This document shows, in pieces, positions 44,430 to 56,022 of a DNA stretch of 64,000 nt. The notes under the pieces are model-generated. The model had not been told where the DNA came from. It did no database searches and saw only the letters and a list, made by a program, of their open reading frames with translations. The position numbers and the translations under genes are program-made. Source of the DNA: Nitrospira sp. KM1 (GTDB taxonomy: Bacteria; Nitrospirota; Nitrospiria; Nitrospirales; Nitrospiraceae); assembly GCF_011405515.1 (NCBI RefSeq), contig NZ_AP022671.1, positions 3,348,001 through 3,412,000 on the forward strand. Direction: 5' to 3'. Position 1 is the stretch's first letter. Every line of letters begins with the position of its first letter.

Positions 44430-45328
44430 GGTTCGAAACCGGTGTGGACATTGGGAAAACCCCGCGGACGGTCGGAGAGCTGGTCGCGTGCATTCGCCAG
44501 CAGCTCTTTGCCGCCGGCATTGAAACGGCCTACCAGGAAGCTTCGTGGTTGATCGAGCATGCACTTGGTTTGTCGGGACTCGAGCAGACCATCGAGCGTC
44601 ACCGATCGTTGACCACACAGGAGGTGAAGCGCGCGGAGGCTATTTCTGCGCGGCGAGTCTCGCGTGAACCTCTTCAGTATATTTTAGGATCTCAAGAGTT
44701 TTGCGGACTACAGTTTGAGGTCAACCCCACCGTGTTGATTCCCCGCCCCGAGACCGAATTGCTGGTGCGGGAAAGTATTCGACGTCGGCACCAGCATCTC
44801 CGACCGACCATGATCGATGTGGGCACGGGGTCCGGGTGCCTCGCCGTGACACTCGCTCGCACTATTCCAGATGCACGAATCATCGCAATCGATCAGTCTG
44901 AGGGTGCGATTCAGACAGCGCGACACAACGCTATCCGTCATGGAGTGAACTCTAAAATTTCATGGATGCAAGGCGATCTCCTGAGTCCACTGAAGGACCA
45001 CGGGCCTGATGACGGTGCCGCGATTATTGTATCAAATCCTCCATATGTGTCCGAGGCCGAGTGGGAAACATTGCAGCCGGAAGTCCGACTGTTCGAGCCG
45101 AGGGTGGCATTAGTAGCTGGTCCATTGGGTACAGAGTTGCATGAGCGGCTTTTGCAGGATGGGTGGCGATTTCTTGCGCCTGGCGGCTGGCTGATTATGG
45201 AATTGGGAAAGGGACAAAGCTCGATTTTGAAGGAAAAAACCCAGTGCCTCGGTCCATATTGTTCGGTCGATGTCATTCAAGACGAGGCAGGAATTGACCG
45301 ACTTCTCCTCGCGGAACGAGGGGCCTGA
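44426..45328 (+). CDS. prmC: Release factor glutamine methyltransferase PrmC
   Basis: A 300-residue protein. An N-terminal helical substrate-binding domain (about residues 1-85) is followed by the Rossmann methyltransferase core. The SAM motif I is [20 protein letters not shown], and motif IV is [20 protein letters not shown] (NPPY, which binds the target Gln). It uses SAM to N5-methylate the GGQ glutamine of RF1/RF2. It is translationally coupled to prfA and followed three bases later by murA. Confidence 0.95.
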   Translation: MRFETGVDIGKTPRTVGELVACIRQQLFAAGIETAYQEASWLIEHALGLSGLEQTIERHRSLTTQEVKRAEAISARRVSREPLQYILGSQEFCGLQFEVNPTVLIPRPETELLVRESIRRRHQHLRPTMIDVGTGSGCLAVTLARTIPDARIIAIDQSEGAIQTARHNAIRHGVNSKISWMQGDLLSPLKDHGPDDGAAIIVSNPPYVSEAEWETLQPEVRLFEPRVALVAGPLGTELHERLLQDGWRFLAPGGWLIMELGKGQSSILKEKTQCLGPYCSVDVIQDEAGIDRLLLAERGA

Positions 45329-45331
45329 ACC

Positions 45332-46591
45332 GTGGATACAATCGTCATCACCGGGGGGAATGTCCTGCACGGAGAGGTCCGGATCAGCGGGGCAAAAAAT
45401 TCGGCCCTGCCGATTCTGGCTTCCACCATTCTGGGGGGCGAGGAATGCGTTATCAATAACGTCCCTCAAGTCGTGGATGTCGTCACCATGGGGAAATTGC
45501 TGCGTCTTCTCGGCGCCCAGGTTGAGCATGAGGGGAACCGGGCGGTCGTCAGGGCCGGTGTGATCCATTCGACCCAGGCGCCGTATGAACTCGTGAAGAC
45601 CATGCGTGCGTCGGTGTTGGTTCTCGGTCCGCTCCTTGCCCGCTGGGGTGAGGCCACAGTCTCACTGCCCGGTGGATGCGCCATCGGTTCCCGCCCGGTC
45701 AATATTCATCTCGCCGGTCTGACCAAACTCGGAGCAGAGGTGTCTGTCGAGCACGGATACATTCGGGCAAGATCAAGGCGCCTAAAAGGCGCCTTGATCT
45801 ACTGCGATGTTCCTACGGTAACCGGTACGGAAAATCTGATGATGGCCGCATGTCTCGCGCAGGGAACCACCACGATTGAGAATGCTGCCAAGGAGCCGGA
45901 AATTGTCGACTTGGCCGATTTTCTCACCAAGCGCGGAGCCAAAATCGCCGGTGCTGGGTCCGACATCATCACGATCGAAGGGGTCCGTGAGCTTCGCGGT
46001 AGTGATCACGAGGTGATCCCCGACAGAATCGAGGCAGGAACCTATCTAGTCGCTGGAGCCATGACTAAAGGGGCGGTTGTCGTCAACGGATGCCGCCCGG
46101 ACCATTTGGAGCCTGTTCTGGCGAAACTTCTGGAGACGGGCGTCACGATCAAGGTCGAAAAGGAAGCCGTGCATTTAGATGCTTCCAAAATAAACCGTTT
46201 GAAAGCGGTGGATGTGCGAACCTTGCCCTCGCCCGGTTTCCCCACCGACATGCAGGCACAAATGGCTGCACTGATGGCTGTCGCCGAGGGAACAAGCGTG
46301 ATCACGGAAACCGTCTTTGAGAGCCGGTTTATGCATGTAGAGGAATTGAGAAGGATGGGAGCAAACATCCGTGTCGAAGGGAACCGGTTGGTCATCACCG
46401 GCTGTGAACGGTTGACGGGAGCCCCTGTGATGGCCTCGGATCTCCGGGCCAGCGCGGGATTGATTCTGGCCGGACTCTGTGCTGATGGGGTGACGGAGGT
46501 GTTGCGGGTGTATCATCTCGACCGAGGCTATGAACGTCTCGAAGAAAAATTGCAGACCTTGGGGGCCGCAATTGAAAGACGGAAGGCATAG
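45332..46591 (+). CDS. murA: UDP-N-acetylglucosamine 1-carboxyvinyltransferase
   Basis: A 419-residue protein, full length, with a GTG start at 45332. It carries out the first committed step of peptidoglycan synthesis, adding enolpyruvate from PEP to UDP-GlcNAc in the cytosol. The catalytic Cys is in [18 protein letters not shown]. Other family text is [40 protein letters not shown] and [20 protein letters not shown]. The gene contains a perfect 13-bp inverted repeat at 45770-45800. It is tightly packed between prmC and hisG. Confidence 0.96.
   Translation: MDTIVITGGNVLHGEVRISGAKNSALPILASTILGGEECVINNVPQVVDVVTMGKLLRLLGAQVEHEGNRAVVRAGVIHSTQAPYELVKTMRASVLVLGPLLARWGEATVSLPGGCAIGSRPVNIHLAGLTKLGAEVSVEHGYIRARSRRLKGALIYCDVPTVTGTENLMMAACLAQGTTTIENAAKEPEIVDLADFLTKRGAKIAGAGSDIITIEGVRELRGSDHEVIPDRIEAGTYLVAGAMTKGAVVVNGCRPDHLEPVLAKLLETGVTIKVEKEAVHLDASKINRLKAVDVRTLPSPGFPTDMQAQMAALMAVAEGTSVITETVFESRFMHVEELRRMGANIRVEGNRLVITGCERLTGAPVMASDLRASAGLILAGLCADGVTEVLRVYHLDRGYERLEEKLQTLGAAIERRKA
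45770..45800. repeat. Perfect 13-bp inverted repeat inside murA
   Basis: AGATCAAGGCGCC and GGCGCCTTGATCT flank the 5-base loop TAAAA within the murA reading frame. A stem this long and perfect in coding sequence is unusual; it is not followed by a T-run. Confidence 0.8.
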
Positions 46592-46594
46592 ACG

Positions 46595-47295
46595 ATGCTG
46601 ACGGTTGCTCTCTGCAAAGGCAAATTGATCGAACCCACTCTTCAATTGTTTGCGCGGGCTGGTTATGCGGAAACGCAACTCTCCACTGCGAGCCGCCGCC
46701 TGGTCTTCCCGTGTCCCGACTTTGGAGTCACCTTTTTGATCGTTCGTCCGACCGATGTTCCCACCTATGTCGAGCATGGAGCCGCCGATGTGGGGATCGT
46801 GGGCAAGGACGTGCTCATGGAGCAGGACGCGGATGTATACGAACCGTTGGATTTGGGGTTCGGAGCGTGTAGAATCGCCGTCGCCGCGCTTCGCGGTCAG
46901 GAATCACGGGACGGTCTCTCCTCAAAAATTCGTGTGGCGACCAAGTACCCCAAGATCGCAGAACGCTACTTCAATGAACGCGGCGTGCCGGTCGAAATCA
47001 TTAAGCTGTACGGTTCAATCGAGCTGGCTCCAATCGTGGGTCTTGCAGACCGTATCGTAGATTTGGTTGAGACTGGGAACACGTTGAAAGCGCACGGACT
47101 TGTTGAAATTGAATGTATTGCCCGCTCAACGGCCAGGTTGATCGTGAACCGGGCCAGTTTAAAATTGAAGCACGCTGCCGTGACGGGCTTAATTAAACAG
47201 CTGCGCCTGGTCGGATCGGCGCCATCAGGGCGACGTAAGGCGAAGTTGTCTGGGGCCGGCAGGGGCCCTGTGGGCCACAAAGGGCGTGTGCATTC

Positions 47296-47299
<4 letters not shown>
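46595..47299 (+). CDS. hisG: ATP phosphoribosyltransferase, short form
   Basis: A 234-residue protein of the short HisG type, which lacks the C-terminal regulatory domain and normally needs HisZ. Key text: LTVALCKGKLIEPTLQLFAR, HGAADVGIVGKDVLMEQDAD and IVDLVETGNTLKAHGLVEIE (PRPP loop). The last 25 residues or so are basic and Gly-rich (GRRKAKLSGAGRG), an extension not usual for the family. It starts histidine synthesis from ATP and PRPP. It overlaps hisD by four bases. No hisZ is seen in this window. Confidence 0.95.
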
Positions 47300-48575
<1,276 letters not shown>

Positions 48576-48579
<4 letters not shown>

Positions 48580-49184
48580 AACGCATCGACACGACGCACA
48601 GGCAAGGTTCAATCCATCGCGCCACCAAAGAAACCGAGATTCGTGTCGATTGGATGCTCGATGGAAACGGCCAAGGAAAAATCGAAACAGGTATTCGATT
48701 TTTCGATCACATGCTCGAACTGCTGGCCAAGCACGGGTTCTTTGATCTGACAGTGCAGGCCAAAGGCGATATCGATATCGACGAGCATCATACGGTTGAA
48801 GACGTCGGCATCGTCATGGGAAAAGCCTTGCACCAGGCATTGGGAGAAAAGGGCGGGATCAAACGATTCGGGTTCGCCTCCGCTCCGCTGGATGAAACAT
48901 TGGCGCAAGTCACGGTTGATCTGAGCGGCCGTCCCTTTCTTGTCTATAACGTCAATCTCCCTGATCGAAAGATCAAGTCATTCGATCTCGGGCTGTTCGA
49001 GGATTTTTTTCAAGCTTTCGTGACACACGGGGGCCTTAATCTGCACATCAATTTGATGTATGGCCGTAATCCGCACCACATTATGGAGGCGATCTTCAAG
49101 GGGTTCGCCAAGGCGCTAGACCAGGCGACGACCTTGGAAGAGCGTTTGAACGGCAAGGTGCTTTCAACCAAGGGCACACTCTAG
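48576..49184 (+). CDS. hisB: Imidazoleglycerol-phosphate dehydratase
   Basis: A 202-residue monofunctional enzyme. The two-metal site is shown by [15 protein letters not shown] and [17 protein letters not shown], with the matching C-terminal half [20 protein letters not shown]. It removes water from imidazole glycerol phosphate. It is the last gene of the prfA-prmC-murA-hisGDB block; the other his genes are not in this window. The next gene is convergent. Confidence 0.97.
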
Positions 49185-49235
49185 AACCGTTTGGTTGAGC
49201 GTTCGTCCAAGTCAAATTTTCTCCATGCACTTCTC

Positions 49236-49913
49236 CTATGTGTGATTGCGACCAGTGTCTATCGGCGCTCTCTGCCCAAGAACAGCCGCGGTCGTTTTGA
49301 AATGCAACTTGGCCACCGTGGCAAGGCGTGCTTCTCCATGTTTCTTGACGATCATTTTCCCTGCCAACTCCACCGCCGGCGACGCTCCTTTCGGCAGCGT
49401 AGTGCCAACCTCATCTGAGAGTCGATTCAGCCTGAGGAGAAACTCAGCTCTCGCAAGGATGGAGGCTGCGGCGACAGCCAAATCAGATTCTGCCTTCGTG
49501 CGTTGTTCCAGCTGAATGGTCTTCCCCCTCTGCTGCAAGGCATTTAGGATGAGTCGCTCGTCGCCGAATTGATCGGAAATGGCGCGGGTGCACGTGACTC
49601 GTTCGAGAAGATTTTCCAGAGCCTTGGCATGGCCCCATGCCAATAAGCGGTTGAGGTTGCGGATTTTGGTGTACAGATCATTGTACTTTTGAGGTCCGAT
49701 GGCAATCACGCTATGAGGACACAGCATGTTGATGTCCGGGGCCATTTCCAGGATGCGGCCATCGGATATCTTCTTGCTGTCTCTGACCTGCATCAGAGAG
49801 AGCTCTTCCTGTGTGGTCTGGTCAACGAAGACGGCCGCTATGACCAGTGGACCGAAATAATCGCCCTTCCCTGATTCGTCGATTCCGATACGTTCGACAG
49901 GACGAAGAGACAT
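49236..49913 (-). CDS. rnhC: Ribonuclease HIII-type, without N-terminal TBP-like domain
   Basis: A 225-residue protein. The opening RIGIDESGKGDYFGPLVIAA is the DEXGKG form that marks RNase HIII rather than HII (DEAGRG). DSKKISDGRILEM and KAESDLAVAAASILARAEF provide the further acidic residues. Typical RNase HIII proteins are about 300 residues with an N-terminal substrate-binding domain; this one starts directly at the catalytic domain. It degrades RNA in RNA-DNA hybrids. It is monocistronic and convergent with hisB. Confidence 0.87.
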   Translation of the reverse strand: MSLRPVERIGIDESGKGDYFGPLVIAAVFVDQTTQEELSLMQVRDSKKISDGRILEMAPDINMLCPHSVIAIGPQKYNDLYTKIRNLNRLLAWGHAKALENLLERVTCTRAISDQFGDERLILNALQQRGKTIQLEQRTKAESDLAVAAASILARAEFLLRLNRLSDEVGTTLPKGASPAVELAGKMIVKKHGEARLATVAKLHFKTTAAVLGQRAPIDTGRNHT

Positions 49914-50018
49914 GCAGCGTCAAAAGGCAGCGGCAGAGTGGAATTGCATGCTTGAGGCGAGCTAATCTAGCAAAGCCGTTCTGCCCGGTCAATTTGGACC
50001 CGATCAGAAGGAGTGACC

Positions 50019-50882
50019 ATGCTCACATCGCCCGTAGTACGCGTGATCGCCATTTCACTGTCTTTATCAGCTGCGGTTGTCGGATTTCACGGATGTGAGA
50101 CAAATCCCTATACCGGTCGGTCGCAATTGCTGATGACCTCTGTGTCAGATGAGATGAAGATGGGAGCGCAGGCGTACAGTCAGGTGAAGAGTGATCCGAA
50201 GATGAAGGCCTCCCAAGATCCTCGGGAGATTGAGCCGGTCAAGCGGGTAGCGGCCCGCATCGTCGAAGCCGCAAAGCGATCCAAGTACGCGGATATGGCA
50301 AAACAATTTCAATGGGAGGTCACGGTCATCAAGGACGACAAGACGGCCAATGCATTTGCGCTTCCAGGGGGCAAAATGGCCGTGTACACGGGAATTTTTC
50401 CGATAGCGAAAAATGAGGCCGGGCTCGCGGCTGTGATGGGACATGAAGTGGTGCACGCCCTGGCCCGTCATGGAGCAGAACGCATGAGCCAAGGGCAGTT
50501 GACCAGTGCCGCGCTGGAAGTGGCCGGCGCGGCCGCCGGGGCAGCGGGCGGCGGAGGGTTGGTATCGCAGGGTGCCATGGCCGCACTCGGTGTCGGGGCG
50601 CAGGTCGGTGTATTGCTTCCGTTCAGCCGGAAACACGAATCGGAGGCCGACTATATTGGAATTCTCCTTGCGGGCGATGCTGGGTATGACCCGCGCGAGT
50701 CGGTAGCGCTTTGGGAACGCATGGCAAAAATGTCGGGGAGCGGACCTTCAGAATTTATGTCCACCCATCCCAGCAACGAGACGCGAATCGAGCAGTTGAA
50801 GAAGTGGATGCCAGAGGCGATGACCCTCTATAGTAAAGCACAACCGGCTCCGCCAGCGGAGCTTCCTCATGTCGGGCAATGA
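50019..50882 (+). CDS. M48-family metalloprotease, lipoprotein
   Basis: A 287-residue protein. AGAAGGAG just upstream favours ATG 50019. The signal ends in SAAVVGFHGCETNP, a likely lipobox with lipidated Cys. The protease motif is AAVMGHEVVHALARHGAERM (HEXXH), with the third ligand Glu in HESEADYIGILLAGDAGYDP. It is close to the YcaL/LoiP and Oma1-like group of periplasmic quality-control proteases. It stands just upstream of rnpB, with no close partner. Confidence 0.9.
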   Translation: MLTSPVVRVIAISLSLSAAVVGFHGCETNPYTGRSQLLMTSVSDEMKMGAQAYSQVKSDPKMKASQDPREIEPVKRVAARIVEAAKRSKYADMAKQFQWEVTVIKDDKTANAFALPGGKMAVYTGIFPIAKNEAGLAAVMGHEVVHALARHGAERMSQGQLTSAALEVAGAAAGAAGGGGLVSQGAMAALGVGAQVGVLLPFSRKHESEADYIGILLAGDAGYDPRESVALWERMAKMSGSGPSEFMSTHPSNETRIEQLKKWMPEAMTLYSKAQPAPPAELPHVGQ

Positions 50883-51011
50883 GATAGCAGGGGGCCTTCC
50901 AGCCATAGGAAAACGTGTAGGACTGTCATGGGAATTACTGCTGGCCAACCCCGAAAGAACCGAGGATGAACCCCCGGTGAAAAGACTCATCAACAATGCG
51001 AAAGCTGTTCC

Positions 51012-51040
51012 TTGCTTCCTCCTCGGCTGTCTCCTATACT
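51012..51040 (+). promoter_or_regulatory. Sigma-70 promoter of rnpB
   Basis: TTGCTT at 51012-51017, a 17-base spacer and TATACT at 51035-51040, placing the start near 51047, just before the RNase P RNA 5' strand. Confidence 0.75.
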
Positions 51041-51046
51041 GAGCCC

Positions 51047-51478
51047 GCGCGAGGGAGAAGACCGGATGATCGCTCGCCGGTCTCGTACCGCGAGAGGAAA
51101 GTCCGGACTTCCAGGGCAGAGCGCTGGGTAACTCCCAGGCGGAGCGATCCGACACCCGCACCACAGAAAACAAACCGCCGATGGCCGAGGCGATGGGATC
51201 TCGATCCCGTCATCTCCGATCAGGTAAGGGTGAAACGGCGGGGTAAGAGCCCACCGCGGTGGTGGCGACATCACCGGCACGGTAAGCGTCGCTCGATGCA
51301 AGGCCAAATAGGAAGACAACTGTCGCTCTTCTCTGAAGAGAGGCAACCGGCTGGCCCGGCCGAGGTCTTCGGGTAGGTCGCTTGAGGTTCGAGGCAACTC
51401 GAATCCCAGAGAAATGATCATCCTCGTCTCGGAGCATATCCCAGGCGAGACAGAATCCGGCTTATAGGTCTTCTCCAC
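51047..51478 (+). ncRNA. rnpB: RNase P RNA (bacterial type A)
   Basis: The ribozyme core is readable: GAGAGGAAAGTCCGGACTTC near the 5' side, ACAGAAAACAAACCGCC and GGTAAGGGTGAAACGG in the middle, and ACAGAATCCGGCTTATAG near the 3' end. The P1 helix pairs GGAGAAGACC (51054-51063) with GGTCTTCTCC (51467-51476). With its protein partner it trims the 5' leaders of tRNAs. A good promoter lies directly upstream. The last 60 bases or so are covered on the other strand by a glutaredoxin-like gene. Confidence 0.96.
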
Positions 51479-51714
51479 CGCGCTCTCCTGATTGCTCGCC
51501 TGAGATCGCCTTCGGTTATCTTTCCTGCACATTGTTCGATTCCATCCACCAGGACTACCGGGATTCGATGCCCGAATGCGGTCACGAGGTTTGGGTCGGA
51601 GTCTATCAGGACTTTTTCCACGACCATGGGATATTCTTGCTGGAGATTCTTGGCTATACGCATGACAACATTGCAAAGATGACAATTCGGACGCGAAAGA
51701 ATAGTGACGGACAT
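51418..51714 (-). CDS. Glutaredoxin-like protein
   Basis: A 98-residue protein. The thioredoxin-fold redox site is RPNCHLCNVV (CHLC), with the cis-Pro segment GHRIPVVLVDGIEQCAGKIT as in the DUF836/YruB-like glutaredoxin group. The ATG at 51714 begins the fold; the frame is open to 51804. The C-terminal 20 residues (basic, RRPISRILSRLGYAPRRG) are encoded antisense to the 3' end of rnpB, so the two convergent transcripts overlap by about 60 bases. Confidence 0.78.
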   Translation of the reverse strand: MSVTILSRPNCHLCNVVMRIAKNLQQEYPMVVEKVLIDSDPNLVTAFGHRIPVVLVDGIEQCAGKITEGDLRRAIRRARWRRPISRILSRLGYAPRRG

Positions 51715-51965
51715 CTGTTCTGAAATTTTATTCAAGATGTTTGATCTCCTGTGTGGCACCCTAGCATGGATGATCTCTGCGATGAAGCTACACGATCGAC
51801 TCATGCCCCTTGACCCTCATATGGGCGGAATGTTAGGATCTCGCATCTTTCTCATTGATTTTTAAGAAACTTTTGAACAGTCGGGAATTGTCGCTGGTGC
51901 ATTCCCGAGTGCATTCAATATCTCCATCTGCCGATTCCACACGGCCGAGGGCTGGAGGTGCAATC

Positions 51966-53741
51966 GTGAAACTGACAGGCGCAGAAATCTTTATTGAATG
52001 TCTCAAGCGCGAAGGGGTCAAAACACTCTTTGCCCTTCCCGGCGGAGTTGTCCTGAAAATATTCGATATGTTGCATCAGCAGAAAGACATCGACGTCATT
52101 TTGACCCGTCACGAACAAGGTGCGGGACATATGGCCGAAGGATATGCGAAGGCGACGGGCAAAGCGGGGGTCTGTCTCGTGACGTCCGGACCCGGTATGA
52201 CAAACGTGATCACGGCCTTGGCTGACGCCTACATGGATTCCGTGCCACTCGTATGTTTCAGCGGGCAGGTTCCTACCAGTTTGATCGGTAACGATGCGTT
52301 CCAGGAAGCAGACAATGTCGGCTTGAGCCGTCCTTGTACGAAATACAATTTCCTCGTCAAAGACGTCAACGATCTTGCTCCGACGATCAAAGAAGCTTTT
52401 TACATCGCAACCACCGGACGGCCAGGTCCTGTTTTGGTGGATATTCCCAAAGATGTATCCATGGACAAAGCAGAATTCAATTATCCGAATTCGGTGTCGA
52501 TGCGGGGATATAACCCTACCTACGACGGGAACAAGTGGCAGATCAAACAGGCAGCCGAAGCCATCATGAAGGCCAAGAAGCCGATCCTCTATGTCGGCGG
52601 CGGAGTGGTCTTTTCCGGCGCCTCCAAGGAACTGATTGAACTGGCCGAAATGACGCAGATTCCCGTCGACATGACGTTGATGGGACTGGGAGTGTTCCCC
52701 GGTGAGCATCCGTTATCTCTCGGCATGATGGGCATGCATGGCACCTATCAGGCCAACATGGCAGTCCACTACGCGGACCTCGTTGTAGCCATTGGCGCGC
52801 GGTTTGACGATCGAGTGACCGGCAAGGTGTCGGAGTTCTGCCCCTATGCCAAGATTGTGCATATCGACATCGACCCCACGTCCATTAGAAAAAATATCAA
52901 TGTTGATATTCCCATCGTGGGTGACTGTAAAGCCGTGTTACGGGATTTGAACCAGATTCTGCGGGCCACGGTAAACGGTGAGCAGAAGGATTTGCGCAAA
53001 GCATGGTGGGATCAAATCCGTGAGTGGGAGCGAGCCCATCCATTGGCCTATCAGCAGGAGAAAGACGGTCCAATCAAGCCGCAGCATGTTATCAAGCGGC
53101 TCTATGAGTTGACCAAGGATCGGGACCCGATTGTTTCAACCGATGTGGGACAGCATCAGATGTGGGCTGCGCAATATTTCAAACTTGCCAAGCCAAATCG
53201 GTGGCTGACCTCCGGAGGGTTGGGAACCATGGGGTTTGGTTTCCCTGCGGCCATGGGTGCGCAAGCAGCGTTTCCTGGAAGACTGGTACTTTGTATCGCG
53301 GGAGACGGTAGCGTGCAGATGAACATGCAGGAGATGGCCACTGCCGTGGTGAGCAAACTTCCTGTGAAGATCATTGTATTGAACAATCGGTTCCATGGGA
53401 TGGTTCGTCAATGGCAGGATTTGTTCTATGAAGGGAGATATGCGTCCAGCTACCTGGATACGACTCCGGATTTCGTAAAACTGGCCGAAGCGTATGGAGC
53501 GATCGGGTTGCGCGCGAAGACCGTGGGAGATCTCGATGGCGTTTTGAAAGATGCCATTGCCGCAAGCGGACCGGTCATCGTGGATGTGCCGACGCACCCG
53601 TTCGAGAATGTATACCCCATGATTCCGGCTGGAGGGTGCAATCACGAAATGATATTGGAAGATCCTCCGGAATTGAAGCAGAAGCAGGGCGGACCCAAGC
53701 CGGCGACGCCTCAGGATAAGGACACGATCTTAACCGCATAA
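51966..53741 (+). CDS. ilvB: Acetolactate synthase large subunit
   Basis: A 591-residue protein. The GTG at 51966 is fixed by GGAGGTG six bases upstream; the frame opens earlier without family text. TPP enzyme features: the catalytic Glu region VILTRHEQGAGHMAEGYAKA, the FAD-domain stretch VAIGARFDDRVTGKVSEF and the TPP/Mg motif CIAGDGSVQMNMQEMATAVV. It condenses pyruvate with pyruvate or 2-ketobutyrate, the first common step to valine, leucine and isoleucine. ilvN follows 26 bases later. Confidence 0.96.
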   Translation: MKLTGAEIFIECLKREGVKTLFALPGGVVLKIFDMLHQQKDIDVILTRHEQGAGHMAEGYAKATGKAGVCLVTSGPGMTNVITALADAYMDSVPLVCFSGQVPTSLIGNDAFQEADNVGLSRPCTKYNFLVKDVNDLAPTIKEAFYIATTGRPGPVLVDIPKDVSMDKAEFNYPNSVSMRGYNPTYDGNKWQIKQAAEAIMKAKKPILYVGGGVVFSGASKELIELAEMTQIPVDMTLMGLGVFPGEHPLSLGMMGMHGTYQANMAVHYADLVVAIGARFDDRVTGKVSEFCPYAKIVHIDIDPTSIRKNINVDIPIVGDCKAVLRDLNQILRATVNGEQKDLRKAWWDQIREWERAHPLAYQQEKDGPIKPQHVIKRLYELTKDRDPIVSTDVGQHQMWAAQYFKLAKPNRWLTSGGLGTMGFGFPAAMGAQAAFPGRLVLCIAGDGSVQMNMQEMATAVVSKLPVKIIVLNNRFHGMVRQWQDLFYEGRYASSYLDTTPDFVKLAEAYGAIGLRAKTVGDLDGVLKDAIAASGPVIVDVPTHPFENVYPMIPAGGCNHEMILEDPPELKQKQGGPKPATPQDKDTILTA

Positions 53742-53767
53742 CGGACGGTGGGCGGCAACAGGCAATA

Positions 53768-54286
53768 ATGGAACACATTATCTCTGTCACGGTCGAGAAT
53801 AAGTTTGGAGTGTTGTCTCGCGTCGCGGGGCTTTTCAGTGGACGGGGATTCAATATCGAAAGTCTGTCAGTCGCCCCGACGCTCGATGCGTCCATGTCTC
53901 AAATGACTATTGTGACCTCCGGGGATGAGCGGATCATCGAGCAAATCGTCAAGCAGTTGAACAAGTTGATTGACGTCATCAAAGTCGTGGATCTCAACGA
54001 GAGCGATTTCGTCTCCCGTGAAACAGCTCTTATCAAAGTGCACACGAAATTAGAAGATCGTGCTGAAGCCTTGCGAATCGCGGATATTTTCCGTGCGAAC
54101 GTGATCGATTCGACTCCGGCCACGTATACCATCGAAGTGACCGGTGATCCGAAAAAAATTGAAGCTATCATCAATCTATTGCAACCATTAGGGATTAAGG
54201 AACTCACGAGGACCGGCAGGGTTGCGGTCGCCCGGGAACCGGTTCGCTCATCTACTGCGCAGCCGAAGAAGGTCGCCCGCGAGTAA
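53768..54286 (+). CDS. ilvN: Acetolactate synthase small (regulatory) subunit
   Basis: A 172-residue protein. An N-terminal ACT domain (HIISVTVENKFGVLSRVAGL, FSGRGFNIESLSVAPTLD) binds valine for feedback inhibition. A C-terminal ferredoxin-like domain (ETALIKVHTKLEDRAEALRI) follows. It activates and regulates the large subunit encoded just upstream. The C-terminal tail is basic. ilvC follows after 56 bases. Confidence 0.96.
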   Translation: MEHIISVTVENKFGVLSRVAGLFSGRGFNIESLSVAPTLDASMSQMTIVTSGDERIIEQIVKQLNKLIDVIKVVDLNESDFVSRETALIKVHTKLEDRAEALRIADIFRANVIDSTPATYTIEVTGDPKKIEAIINLLQPLGIKELTRTGRVAVAREPVRSSTAQPKKVARE

Positions 54287-54300
54287 CGCCGGCCTCATAG

Positions 54301-55356
<1,056 letters not shown>

Positions 55357-55371
55357 GAATCAGGGAGTTTT

Positions 55372-56022
55372 GTGGCGGACCGCGCCGTCGGCGTGCCCTT
55401 TGCCAAAGAAGGTTTTCCCTTCATTGGTGTGGGAGTCGGCGTTACACTGGCATTCGGTTGGCAGGGTTGGACCACCGCGACATTCGTGTCCGCGGGCGTG
55501 ACTCTTTTTGTCTCCTGGTTCTTTCGGAATCCCGCGCGTGTCATCCCGACGGGTTCGGGGTTGGTGGTCGCTCCGGGAGACGGGAAAGTCATTGCCATTG
55601 AGGAAGAATTCGAGCCTCGGTACTTGAAGGATCGTAGTGTACGGGTCACGATCTTTCTCAATGTCTTCGACGTGCACATCAACCGTATTCCTTGTGATGG
55701 CGTGATCGAACAAGTCCAATATCAACCTGGCTTGTTTCTCGTGGCAAGTAAGCCTGCTGCGACGTTGAAAAACGAACAAAATGCTGTGATGATAAAGACG
55801 GCGCAGGGCGCCAAAGTTCTGTGTGTTCAGGTGGCAGGGTTGATTGCGAGACGGATCGTCTGTTGGGTTTCCCCTCTCGATCGAGCCATCTGTGGCGAGC
55901 GATTCGGGCTCATTCGATTCGGTTCCCGTATGGATACGTTCGTGCCGGTCGGAACGTCGCTGAAGGTAAAAGTGGGTGATCGTGTCAAAGGTGGCGAAAC
56001 AATCCTAGGAGTGCTGTCATGA
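55372..56022 (+). CDS. psd: Phosphatidylserine decarboxylase proenzyme (short type)
   Basis: A 216-residue protein with a GTG start and GGGAG upstream. The self-cleavage site is GLIRFGSRMDTFVP: cutting between Gly and Ser would leave the pyruvoyl group on the small alpha chain. Other text: VVAPGDGKVIAIEEEF and TIFLNVFDVHINRIPCDGVI. It belongs to the short archaeal-like Psd type with N-terminal hydrophobic segments (FPFIGVGVGVTLAFGW). It makes phosphatidylethanolamine and overlaps pssA by four bases, so substrate maker and user are coupled. Confidence 0.94.
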   Translation: MADRAVGVPFAKEGFPFIGVGVGVTLAFGWQGWTTATFVSAGVTLFVSWFFRNPARVIPTGSGLVVAPGDGKVIAIEEEFEPRYLKDRSVRVTIFLNVFDVHINRIPCDGVIEQVQYQPGLFLVASKPAATLKNEQNAVMIKTAQGAKVLCVQVAGLIARRIVCWVSPLDRAICGERFGLIRFGSRMDTFVPVGTSLKVKVGDRVKGGETILGVLS

